Source of the DNA: Glycocaulis sp.
Lineage (GTDB): Bacteria > Pseudomonadota > Alphaproteobacteria > Caulobacterales > Maricaulaceae
Assembly: GCA_022565665.1 (NCBI GenBank)
Contig: JAIUMI010000001.1
Span: 310,001 to 374,000, forward strand
Reading direction: 5' to 3'
DNA length: 64,000 bases
The first letter of the stretch is position 1. Each line of letters starts with the position of its first letter. The notes under the pieces were generated by a model that was given only the letters and a program-made list of their open reading frames with translations, searched no databases and was not told the origin of the DNA. The position numbers were made by a program, and so were the translations under genes. This document shows, piece after piece, positions 32,374 to 40,573 of the stretch.

Positions 32374-33835
32374 CAGGCCCTTGCCGGAGAGGCTGGACAC
32401 GCTTGTCATCGGCGCGGGCATGTCCGGCATCGCCATGGGCTATCACCTGAAACAGCACGGGCTGGATGATTTCCTGATCGCGGAAAAGTCAGACGGGTTT
32501 GGCGGGGTCTGGCGCGACAACCGCTATCCCGGCGCGGGCTGTGACGTGCCGAGCCACCTCTACTCCTTCTCCTTTGCGCTAAAACCTGACTGGAGCCGCA
32601 AATACGCGCTGCAGGCGGAGATCCTCGACTATTTCGAAGCCTGCGCCGCGCGCTTCGGGCTGGGCGATCATCTGCGCACGGGGCTTATTGTCCGCTCACT
32701 GACATTCGAAGAAAGTGAAGGCCGCTGGCAGGTGCGCTTTGCCGATGGACGCCAGACCAGTGCGCGTGTGGTGATCAGCGCGGTCGGCCAGCTCTCCGAA
32801 CCCTTCACGCCCGAGATTGCGGGCCTTTCAGATTTTACTGGCCCCGTCATGCACACCGCGCGCTGGAACAATTCGGTAAAGCTCGACGGCCAGCGCGTAG
32901 CGCTAATCGGCAATGCAGCGAGCGCCATCCAGCTCTTGCCGGAGGCGAGTGAACGCGCGCGCGAACTGACCGTTTTCCAGCGCACCCCCAACTGGATCAT
33001 CGCCAAGCCTGACAGGGCCTTTACCGCATTCGAAAAATGGGCCTTTGCCCATATTCCGGGCTGGCAGCGGCTCTACCGGATGGGCAGTTTCATCATCCAC
33101 GAGCTGCGCTATTCCGCGCTCATCAAGGGTTCGCTCGCCAGCCGTTTCACACTCTGGTCTGGCAAGCGCAGGATCACCAGAGGGATCAAGGATCCGGCGC
33201 TGCGCGCGAAGCTGACACCGGACTACCCGCCGGGCTGCAAGCGCATCCTGCTCTCCAATGATTTCTTCGAGGTGATGCAGCGCGGGAATGTCCGCCTGGT
33301 GACGGACGGGATCAGGCGCATTCTCCCGGACGGGGTGGAGACATCCAGCGGCGAAATCATCCCTGCTGACACCCTGATCATGGCGACAGGTTTTGTAACG
33401 ACCGAATTCCTGCCGACGCTGGACGTGACGGGCGCAGAGGGCCGCAGCTTGCGCGAAGCGTGGGGCGCATCGCCGCGTGCCTACAAGGGCGTGGCAGTGG
33501 CCGGGTTCCCGAACCTTTTCATGCTGTACGGGCCGAACACCAATCTGGGCCACAACTCCATCATCTTCATGGTTGAACGGCAGGCTGAATACATCGCCGA
33601 CAAGGCGGGCCTGATCCTCGATGGCGGGCTGAAAACCCTCACCGTCCGGCCGGAGGCAGAAAGCCGCTATAACGCGGAACTGCAACAACGCCTTTCGAAA
33701 ACCGTGTGGGCCGGAGACTGCCCGTCCTGGTACAAGACCTCAGACGGCGTCATCACCCAGAACTGGGAAGGCCTTGCCACCCGCTTTGCGCGCACGCTTG
33801 GCCGGCGCGATGATGCGGACTGGGAGGCGGTTTAG
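32363..33835 (+). CDS. Baeyer-Villiger-type flavin monooxygenase
   Basis: The 490-residue protein has the FAD Rossmann motif VIGAGMSG at 15-22, then GGVWRDNRYPGAGCDVPSHLYS, typical of cyclohexanone and hydroxyacetophenone monooxygenases. The Baeyer-Villiger fingerprint appears as FTGPVMHTARWN (158-169), with Asn where Pro or Asp is usual. The NADPH motif reads LIGNAASAI, a degenerate GxGxxG. It would insert oxygen into a ketone to give an ester or lactone. It overlaps the ligase stop by 11 bases, and its own stop is 6 bases from the convergent esterase gene. Confidence 0.87.
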   Translation: MPSSRPLPERLDTLVIGAGMSGIAMGYHLKQHGLDDFLIAEKSDGFGGVWRDNRYPGAGCDVPSHLYSFSFALKPDWSRKYALQAEILDYFEACAARFGLGDHLRTGLIVRSLTFEESEGRWQVRFADGRQTSARVVISAVGQLSEPFTPEIAGLSDFTGPVMHTARWNNSVKLDGQRVALIGNAASAIQLLPEASERARELTVFQRTPNWIIAKPDRAFTAFEKWAFAHIPGWQRLYRMGSFIIHELRYSALIKGSLASRFTLWSGKRRITRGIKDPALRAKLTPDYPPGCKRILLSNDFFEVMQRGNVRLVTDGIRRILPDGVETSSGEIIPADTLIMATGFVTTEFLPTLDVTGAEGRSLREAWGASPRAYKGVAVAGFPNLFMLYGPNTNLGHNSIIFMVERQAEYIADKAGLILDGGLKTLTVRPEAESRYNAELQQRLSKTVWAGDCPSWYKTSDGVITQNWEGLATRFARTLGRRDDADWEAV

Positions 33836-33841
33836 CGCCCT

Positions 33842-34762
33842 TTAAGCCAGTTGCAGTTCCACCCAGACGCGCGCACGGTCAATGGCCCAGTCGGCTTCGG
33901 GGATGAGAGGCGAGAAGATCTGGAAGTCGTGCCACATCCCGTCCCAGATTTCGCAATCAACCGGCACGCCCGCCGCTTCCAGCTTTTCGGCCAGCCGCGT
34001 GGAATCGCTCAAGAGGATTTCGTCTGAGCCTACCTGAATGAGGGTTGGCGGCAGGCCCTTGAGGTCAGCAAATAGCGGTGAGGCTTCCGGATCATCGCCC
34101 GGCCGTCCGCCAAGATAAAGCTGGCCGCCCGCACCGAGATAGTCCGGGTTGAGCATGGGATCGCGCATCGCCTTTGTGCTTACGCTCTCCCCGCTCATCG
34201 ACAGATCCGTCCACGGAGAGATCAGATAGAGCGCGTCAGGCAGACGCTCACCCGCATCACGCAGGCGCAGGGTGGCCGACAGCGCAAGCCCGCCGCCGGC
34301 GGAATCGCCAGACAGGATCACCGGGCCTTTTTCCTCCGCCATCACCGCCTGAATCGCACTCACCGCGTCGTCGATGGCCGCGGGGCAGGGATGTTCGGGC
34401 GCCATGCGGTAATTGATAGAGACGGCGTTCAGGCCGAACGCCTTGCTCATGCGGGCCACCAGCGCGCGATGGCTGAGCGCAGAGCCGCGCGAATACCCCC
34501 CGCCATGCAGGTAAACCAGCGTGCCACGGCGCGCTCCATCCGGGGTGAAGCTGAGCCCGCCCATCCCGCCCAATACGACGGTCGTCACGGCAACGCCTTT
34601 GGGCATGGGCATCTGGCGGCCAGCCTTGTCCATGCGGGCGCGGGCATGAGCGACGTCAATGCCGGGAGACAGGCTCTCGCGCCCGGCCTTGCGCGCCATG
34701 CGCCGTCCGAGCAGGCCGCGCAGGCGCAACCCCTTGCGCTGGGGGATGTGTTCGATCGTCAT
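33842..34762 (-). CDS. Alpha/beta hydrolase, hormone-sensitive-lipase type
   Basis: The 306-residue protein belongs to esterase family IV. The oxyanion motif is LVYLHGGGYSRGSAL near residue 85. The nucleophile elbow VILSGDSAGGGLALS follows near 158, then the Asp region (LIQVGSDEILLSDS) and the catalytic His in MWHDFQIFSP. Such enzymes hydrolyse short to medium esters or lactones. It is downstream of the monoglyceride-lipase-like gene with a 4-base overlap. The pair converges on the monooxygenase and could hydrolyse its ester product. Confidence 0.86.
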   Translation of the reverse strand: MTIEHIPQRKGLRLRGLLGRRMARKAGRESLSPGIDVAHARARMDKAGRQMPMPKGVAVTTVVLGGMGGLSFTPDGARRGTLVYLHGGGYSRGSALSHRALVARMSKAFGLNAVSINYRMAPEHPCPAAIDDAVSAIQAVMAEEKGPVILSGDSAGGGLALSATLRLRDAGERLPDALYLISPWTDLSMSGESVSTKAMRDPMLNPDYLGAGGQLYLGGRPGDDPEASPLFADLKGLPPTLIQVGSDEILLSDSTRLAEKLEAAGVPVDCEIWDGMWHDFQIFSPLIPEADWAIDRARVWVELQLA

Positions 34763-35706
34763 GCCTGTTCGCGCCCTTCTTCGATGATGCGTGCCGCCCA
34801 GTCGGCAAAGTCGCTCATGGCCTGCTCATAGCCGGTATCGTGCAGGGCTTCGTGGCGCCCTTTCGGGTCCATGCGCACGGTCACGCGGGTAAAGCGCGTA
34901 TTATAGAGCCGCGCCTGCAGCGTCTTGATCGCCTTGCCATTATTGGTGGCCGGATCATGCCCGCCGCCTGCGAGATGGAAAGGCAGGTCACGCGCGGTGT
35001 TTTCCAGACGCGCGCCGTCCTCCGCGCGCTCGAACCCGGTGATGAAGTCGCCCCACAGCGCGCGCGAGGCGGGCCAGCCGCACATCGGATCGTTGATATA
35101 GGCATCGACCTCTTCGGGGATGCGCGAGAGCCAGTCGAACATGGTGCGCGCCTTTTTCATCCGCTTGCCCCAGGTTTCGAAGGTCAGCGCATTGATCCAC
35201 AGGCTCGGCTCGGTGCGCTTGCGGACAAAACCCTCCAGCCACAATACAGCGCGCATCAGGCCGGTCAGGCTGCCCAGCGCCAGATTGGAGTTCCAGATCG
35301 CCACGCCGGCGAGATGGGGGTGCTCGTCCATCGCCTGGTTCATCGCGATCACCCCGCCCATGGAGTGACCGAACACGATCACCGGCAGGCCCGGAAAGCG
35401 TTTCTGCATGTGTTCACGTACAAAGCGGGCATCGCCCATCACCTTGTTCCAGCCGTCTTGCAGCGCATAGACGGTGGGCGGCGCGTCCGGCGCGGTGGTC
35501 AGGGCGTGGCCACGATGATCGTGCGCGCTGACATGGAAGCCCCGCCCTGCAAGGTAACTGGCAAAGCGCTGATAGCGGCCTGAATGTTCGGCCAATCCAT
35601 GATGTATCATCACGATGCCCTTTGCCGGGCCTTCAGCCTCCATCACGCGCAGCGCAAGGCGCGCGCCGGTCGGGCTCTCCACGAATTGCGGTTCGAACGG
35701 GCGCAT
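34759..35706 (-). CDS. Alpha/beta hydrolase, monoacylglycerol lipase-like
   Basis: The 315-residue serine hydrolase has the HG motif of monoglyceride lipases, VMIHHGLAEHSGRYQRFASYL. The nucleophile elbow VIVFGHSMGGVIAMNQ is near residue 117, and AHDHRGHALTT precedes it. The C-terminal Asp and His are in GGGHDPATN and GRHEALHDTGYE. There is no signal peptide. Its start is divergent from glpK, and glycerol released by such a lipase would feed glycerol kinase, an alternative to a role in the adjacent catabolic island. Confidence 0.85.
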   Translation of the reverse strand: MRPFEPQFVESPTGARLALRVMEAEGPAKGIVMIHHGLAEHSGRYQRFASYLAGRGFHVSAHDHRGHALTTAPDAPPTVYALQDGWNKVMGDARFVREHMQKRFPGLPVIVFGHSMGGVIAMNQAMDEHPHLAGVAIWNSNLALGSLTGLMRAVLWLEGFVRKRTEPSLWINALTFETWGKRMKKARTMFDWLSRIPEEVDAYINDPMCGWPASRALWGDFITGFERAEDGARLENTARDLPFHLAGGGHDPATNNGKAIKTLQARLYNTRFTRVTVRMDPKGRHEALHDTGYEQAMSDFADWAARIIEEGREQA

Positions 35707-35790
35707 CTTCCCCCCTTATCTTCAAGCTGAAGCGAGTTTAGCCTCCATTCCAACTGGCTTGCCATCACCTTGGCATCGGGGGAGGATTTC

Positions 35791-37287
35791 ATGCTCAGCC
35801 GCTCGCGCAAAGCGCCCGCCATACTGGCGCTCGATCAGGGTACGACCTCGAGCCGGGCGATTGTTTTCGATACACTTGGCGGCGTGATCGCGATTGCGCA
35901 GGAGGAGTTCAACCAGATCTACCCCCGGCCCGGCTGGGTTGAGCATGACCCGGAAGTGATCTGGGCAACCGTGCTCTCCACCGCCCGCAAGGCCATCAAG
36001 GCTGGCGATGCCAAGGGCTATGAGATCGCCTGCATTGGCGTCACCAATCAGCGCGAGACGACGCTTGTCTGGGACCGGCAGACCGGCGAACCTGTCCACA
36101 ACGCCATTGTCTGGCAGGACCGGCGGACAGGAGAGACATGCGCAAAGCTGGAAAGCGAGGGCGCAGGCGCGGAGGTGGCCAGGCGCGCCGGGCTGGTGCT
36201 GGACCCGTATTTCTCCGCCACAAAAATCGGCTGGATACTCGATAATGTGCCGGGTGCGCGCAAAAGGGCGGAGGCCGGAAAACTCGCCTTCGGCACGGTG
36301 GAAAGCTTCCTCATCTGGCGGCTGACCAAAGGCAAGCGCCACGTCACCGACGCCACCAATGCCAGCCGGACGAGCCTCTATAATCTCGAGGCGCAGGACT
36401 GGGACGAAACGCTTCTGAAGCTCTTCAACATCCCCCGCGCTTTGCTGCCGGAGGTGGTTGATTGCGCCGGCGAGCTGGGCATGGCGGACAAGTCCGTGCT
36501 GGGCCGCGCCATCGCGATCACCGGATCGGCAGGCGACCAGCAGGCCGCCGCCATCGGACAGGCCTGCATTACCCCCGGGGAGATGAAATCCACCTATGGC
36601 ACGGGCGCCTTCATGCTGCTCAACACGGGCGACACGCCTGTTCTCTCGCAGAATCGGCTGCTGACCACTACCGCCTGGCGGCTGAACGGCAAGTCCAGCT
36701 TCGCGCTGGAAGGCTCGGTGCTTTCTGCCGGTGCGACTATACAATGGCTGCGCGACGGACTGGGGATCATCGCCAAAGCCTCCGAGGTGGAGGCGCTCGC
36801 CGAAAGCGCAGACCCGGACGCGCCGGTCTATCTGGTGCCCGCCTTTACAGGGCTCGGCGCGCCGCACTGGAATCCTGAGGCGCGCGCCATGATCACCGGC
36901 ATCACGCGGGGTACGGGAAGGGCCGAGATCGCGCGCGCTGCGCTGGATTCAACCGCCCTGCAGACCCTTGATCTCCTGACCGCCATGCGCGCGGACGGGG
37001 CGGCGGCGACACGGCTTAAAGTGGATGGCGGCATGGTGGCCAACAACGCCTTCCTGCAGCGCCTGTCAGACATTTGCGCGCTGGAGGTGGTACGCCCGGT
37101 CAATGCCGAGACCACCGCCTGGGGTGCGGGTTTTCTTGCCGGGCTGGGTGCCGGGATTTTCGGCGATCTCTCCGAGGCGGCGCGCCTGTGGAAAGCCGAG
37201 CGCAGCTTTATCCCGGAGGCCGATACGGCCAGCCGCCAGCGCCTGATTTCGGGTTGGCAGGACGCGCTGAAACGCGCCACGATGTAA
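35791..37287 (+). CDS. glpK: Glycerol kinase
   Basis: The 498-residue FGGY-family kinase has the glycerol kinase N-terminus ILALDQGTTSSRAIVFD, substrate-binding TNQRETTLVWDRQTG and AIVWQDRRT, ATP-site GSAGDQQAAAIGQ and STYGTGAFMLLNTG, and PAFTGLGAPHWNPEARA. It phosphorylates glycerol to glycerol 3-phosphate in the cytosol. I chose the ATG at 35791, preceded by GGGGGAGG at 5-6 bases; a TTG at 35770 would include that ribosome site. No glpF or glpD gene is adjacent. Its stop codon lies inside a 17-base palindrome. Confidence 0.95.
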   Translation: MLSRSRKAPAILALDQGTTSSRAIVFDTLGGVIAIAQEEFNQIYPRPGWVEHDPEVIWATVLSTARKAIKAGDAKGYEIACIGVTNQRETTLVWDRQTGEPVHNAIVWQDRRTGETCAKLESEGAGAEVARRAGLVLDPYFSATKIGWILDNVPGARKRAEAGKLAFGTVESFLIWRLTKGKRHVTDATNASRTSLYNLEAQDWDETLLKLFNIPRALLPEVVDCAGELGMADKSVLGRAIAITGSAGDQQAAAIGQACITPGEMKSTYGTGAFMLLNTGDTPVLSQNRLLTTTAWRLNGKSSFALEGSVLSAGATIQWLRDGLGIIAKASEVEALAESADPDAPVYLVPAFTGLGAPHWNPEARAMITGITRGTGRAEIARAALDSTALQTLDLLTAMRADGAAATRLKVDGGMVANNAFLQRLSDICALEVVRPVNAETTAWGAGFLAGLGAGIFGDLSEAARLWKAERSFIPEADTASRQRLISGWQDALKRATM

Positions 37288-37298
37288 TAATATTACAT
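37282..37298. promoter_or_regulatory. Perfect 17-base palindrome upstream of thrS
   Basis: ATGTAATA-A-TATTACAT is a perfect 8-1-8 inverted repeat, very A+T-rich against a G+C-rich background. It overlaps the glpK stop codon and lies 83 bases before the thrS start. It looks like an operator or a promoter-proximal site; no T-box features are present. Confidence 0.45.
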
Positions 37299-37381
37299 TC
37301 ACGTGGAATCCGGTCATGGACTTGTGCGGCGCACGCGCTTAAATCCGGAGCCCTGTCCCACATTTGATCGTCAAGAAACCC

Positions 37382-39217
37382 ATGTCCCAGCAAGACTTCC
37401 CCCTTGATACGAAGCGCCACACGGCGGCCCATCTGATGGCGGCTGCCGTGAAGGAAATCTGGCCTGAAGCCCGTTTCGGCGTGGGACCGGCGACCGCGAC
37501 CGGCTTCTATTACGACATCAACCTGCCCAATACGCTGACGCCTGAAGATCTTACCCAGATCGAGAAGCGCATGAAGGATATGCGCAAGAAGCGCATTCCC
37601 ATGGTGCGTGAGGAATTGCCAATCGACAGCGCCATTGAGTACATGCGCCGCGAGGGCCAGGACTTCAAAGTCGAGCTGCTGGAACTGCTGCGCGACAAGG
37701 GCTCCACGGCCATTGCCAAGGAAACGGGCGATGAGAGCGTGGCCGGCGACGGCCTGGATTCCGTCAGCTTCTACAAGCTCGGTGATTTCGTTGATCTGTG
37801 CCGCGGCCCGCATGTGGATCATTCCGGCCAGGTCGGACATTTCAAGCTGCGCTCCATCGCAGGCGCCTATTGGCGCGGGGATGCGAAAAACCCGCAGCTC
37901 CAGCGCATCCACGCTTTGTGCTTTGACACCAAGGAAGAGCTGGACGCGGAAATCCTGCGCCTTGAGGAGCAGGCCAAGCGCGATCACCGCAAGATCGGCA
38001 AGGAGATGGGGCTTTTCACCATCGTGGAAGAGGTCGGTGCGGGCCTGCCGCTATGGTTGCCGGCCGGCAATGTGATCCGCGACGAGCTGGAACATCTCGC
38101 CCGTCAGGAAGAGCGCAAGGCGGGCTATCAGCGCGTTTCCACGCCGCACATCACCAAGGGCGAGCTGTATCACAAGTCGGGCCACCTGCCCTATTACGCG
38201 GACGATATGTACGCGCCGATCATGATCGACGAGCAGGAATATTATCTGCGGCCCATGAACTGCCCGCACCATCATATGATCTATGCCCATGATCAGTGGA
38301 GCTATCGCGACCTGCCGGTACGTCTGTCCGAATACGGACAGGTTTACCGCTATGAGGCCTCAGGCGGGCTTAGCGGCCTGATGCGCGTGCGCGGCTTCTG
38401 CCAGAACGATGCGCATATCTATTGCCGCGAGGATCAGGCCAAGGACGAGTTCCTGGCCGTGATGCACATGCACGCGAAGTACTATCGCATGTTCGGCATC
38501 GAGGATTTCTGGATGCGGCTGTCGCTGCCCGATTTCGACAATCTCGACAAATATGTCGACGACACAGATGGCTGGATGAAGGCGCTCGGCATCCTCAAAG
38601 AGGCAATGGACGCGTCCGGTTATCCGTACAAGGAAGTTGATGGCGAGGCGGCCTTCTACGGGCCCAAGGTGGACTTCATGGCCAAGTCGGTGGTCGGTAC
38701 CGAGTACGCGATCTCGACCAACCAGCTCGACTTCATGGCGACCAAGCGCTTCGACCTGGAATACACGTCGGAAGACGGCAGCAAGAAGCCCGTCTATGTG
38801 ATCCACCGCGCGCCGCTGGGCTCACACGAGCGTTTCGTGGCCTTCCTGATCGAGCACTATGCGGGGAAGTTCCCGGTCTGGCTGGCGCCCGTTCAGGCCG
38901 TGGTGATCCCGATTGCCGACCGGCACGAGGACTACGCGAAACAGGTGCAGCAGCGCCTGTTCGAGGCCGAAACCAAATCGGTGCATTCGGGCATCCGCGC
39001 CGAGGCGGATCTGGCGGGCGAGCGCATGCAGAAGAAGATCCGCAACGCGCAGACCCGCAAGATTCCCTATATGCTGGTGGTCGGCGATGCTGAAGCCGAA
39101 GCGGGCACGGTGGCCCTGCGCCACCGCGATCATGGTGATCTCGGCACGGTGAGCGTGGATGATCTCATCGCGCGCATCACCAAGGAGATCAATGAGCGCG
39201 AGGATGTGACGGGGTAG
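37382..39217 (+). CDS. thrS: Threonyl-tRNA synthetase lacking the TGS domain
   Basis: The 611-residue protein starts almost at the editing domain. HTAAH (13-17) and DLCRGPH supply the HxxxH and Cys-Arg editing and zinc motifs of domain N2. The N-terminal TGS domain (about 60 residues in E. coli) is absent. The class II core follows: PMNCPHHHMIY (zinc Cys), SGGLSGLMRVRGFCQNDAHIYC, AFYGPKVDF, TNQLDF and HRAPLGSHERF. The C-terminal anticodon domain is VVIPIADRH...KKIRNAQTRKIPYMLVVGDAE. It charges tRNA-Thr. No upstream start would add a TGS domain: no TGS-like sequence lies between the glpK stop and 37382. Confidence 0.93.
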   Translation: MSQQDFPLDTKRHTAAHLMAAAVKEIWPEARFGVGPATATGFYYDINLPNTLTPEDLTQIEKRMKDMRKKRIPMVREELPIDSAIEYMRREGQDFKVELLELLRDKGSTAIAKETGDESVAGDGLDSVSFYKLGDFVDLCRGPHVDHSGQVGHFKLRSIAGAYWRGDAKNPQLQRIHALCFDTKEELDAEILRLEEQAKRDHRKIGKEMGLFTIVEEVGAGLPLWLPAGNVIRDELEHLARQEERKAGYQRVSTPHITKGELYHKSGHLPYYADDMYAPIMIDEQEYYLRPMNCPHHHMIYAHDQWSYRDLPVRLSEYGQVYRYEASGGLSGLMRVRGFCQNDAHIYCREDQAKDEFLAVMHMHAKYYRMFGIEDFWMRLSLPDFDNLDKYVDDTDGWMKALGILKEAMDASGYPYKEVDGEAAFYGPKVDFMAKSVVGTEYAISTNQLDFMATKRFDLEYTSEDGSKKPVYVIHRAPLGSHERFVAFLIEHYAGKFPVWLAPVQAVVIPIADRHEDYAKQVQQRLFEAETKSVHSGIRAEADLAGERMQKKIRNAQTRKIPYMLVVGDAEAEAGTVALRHRDHGDLGTVSVDDLIARITKEINEREDVTG

Positions 39218-39219
39218 GC

Positions 39220-40509
39220 CTATTCCAGCACCCCGTCCGGGACCGGGTCGCAATAGCTCTTCACATCGAAGATGCGCTGGTCGGTGATGATGTCAGACGG
39301 GCGCAAGGGGCGTGACAGCTCCATCCCCTCCAGCGTGCGTGCGCGTGACAGCGCCACATAGGCTTGGCCATGCGCGAAGAGGCGGCCCGGCAGGTCGAGA
39401 TAGACCCGGTCCAGCGTCAGGCCCTGTGCCTTGTGGATGGTCATCGCCCAGGCGAGCCTTAGCGGGATCTGGGTGAAGCTGCCGACCGTCTCCTTGGTCA
39501 GCGTCTTGGCGCTGGCATCGAAATTATAGGCATGGCGGTCCCATTGAACCGGCTCGATCCGGTGCACGTCCTCGCCGATCTTCACCATCACGCCAGGATC
39601 GGCAAAGCCCACTACCTCGCCCAGCGAACCGTTGACCCAGCGCCCGCCCGGATCGTTCCTTAAAAGCATCACCCGCGCGCCGCGTTTGAGGATCAGCGGA
39701 TCGTCCGTAGGCAGAATACGGCCATCAAACTGACCGGAAGTCTTGCCCTCGATAAGCTGCGGCGCGCCCGGCAGGGCGTCCAGCCGCTGCGCATTGATAC
39801 GGAAGGCGGCCTCGTTGGTGGGAGTGAGCACGACATGGGTGGCGCTGGCCTCCAGCCCCGAACGCCCCGTGACGCGCGTATTGAGCACGGCGCCCTCGTC
39901 GCGGGTCAACTCGCCAGTGCGCACCGCGTTGAGAATATTTAGGAAGTCCGGGTCTTCCTGACGGAAAACCTTGGTCAGCTCCACCAGCGTGAAACCCGCA
40001 TCGCGAAACACCGGCGGATGGAAGAAGAAGGGTCCGCCATAGCTCATGTCGAGATAGCCGGCCTCTTCCTCACGCACCACGGGGGGCAGCTGGGCCAGAT
40101 CTCCCACGACAATCATCCGTACACCGCCAAAGGGCTCGGCGCTCTCCCGGTTGAGCCGCAGGCTGGCATCAATGGCCCACATCATGTCGGAGCGGACCAT
40201 GGAAATCTCGTCGATGACGAGCGTTTTGAGCGCCCTGACCGCGCGGGCATGGCGCAAGCGGCGAATGTCGGACGGTTCGACCAGCCTTGGTGGCAGGCGG
40301 AAGAAGGAATGGAGGGTCTGCCCGCCCGCCTGCATGGCTGCAACGCCGGTGGGCGCCAGCACGGCCGCCGACGGCCCCAGCCTTTCCAGGAGGGCGCGCG
40401 TCAGCGTCGTCTTGCCGGTGCCCGCCCGGCCGGTGAGGAAGATGTGGGAGCGGCTGCGTTCGAGATAGTCGAGTACAGGGCTCGCCGGAGCGGGCAGATT
40501 GGCGGTCAT
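39220..40509 (-). CDS. PIF1/RecD2-like superfamily 1 helicase
   Basis: The 429-residue helicase has Walker A FLTGRAGTGKTTLTRALLE near residue 25, motif Ia APTGVAAMQAGGQTLHSFF, Walker B LVIDEISMVRSDM, motif III VGDLAQLPPVV, and the C-terminal SF1B motifs LAWAMTIHKAQGLTLD and AYVALSRARTLEG. This arrangement is that of PIF1-like 5'-3' helicases. A role in replication-fork or recombination-intermediate unwinding is expected from the family. It lies just downstream of recF on the same strand (64 bases between), and its stop abuts the thrS stop. Confidence 0.88.
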   Translation of the reverse strand: MTANLPAPASPVLDYLERSRSHIFLTGRAGTGKTTLTRALLERLGPSAAVLAPTGVAAMQAGGQTLHSFFRLPPRLVEPSDIRRLRHARAVRALKTLVIDEISMVRSDMMWAIDASLRLNRESAEPFGGVRMIVVGDLAQLPPVVREEEAGYLDMSYGGPFFFHPPVFRDAGFTLVELTKVFRQEDPDFLNILNAVRTGELTRDEGAVLNTRVTGRSGLEASATHVVLTPTNEAAFRINAQRLDALPGAPQLIEGKTSGQFDGRILPTDDPLILKRGARVMLLRNDPGGRWVNGSLGEVVGFADPGVMVKIGEDVHRIEPVQWDRHAYNFDASAKTLTKETVGSFTQIPLRLAWAMTIHKAQGLTLDRVYLDLPGRLFAHGQAYVALSRARTLEGMELSRPLRPSDIITDQRIFDVKSYCDPVPDGVLE

Positions 40510-40573
40510 CGGGCCTGAGCTTGGGCAACGGAGGACAGGAGCGGTTCAGGCTGGCCCGTTTCGCAACTTGCCG

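Noticed and set aside
37288-37381. T-box or riboswitch leader before thrS
   Set aside because: The gap is under 100 bases and has no T-box sequence, specifier-loop structure or terminator/antiterminator pair.
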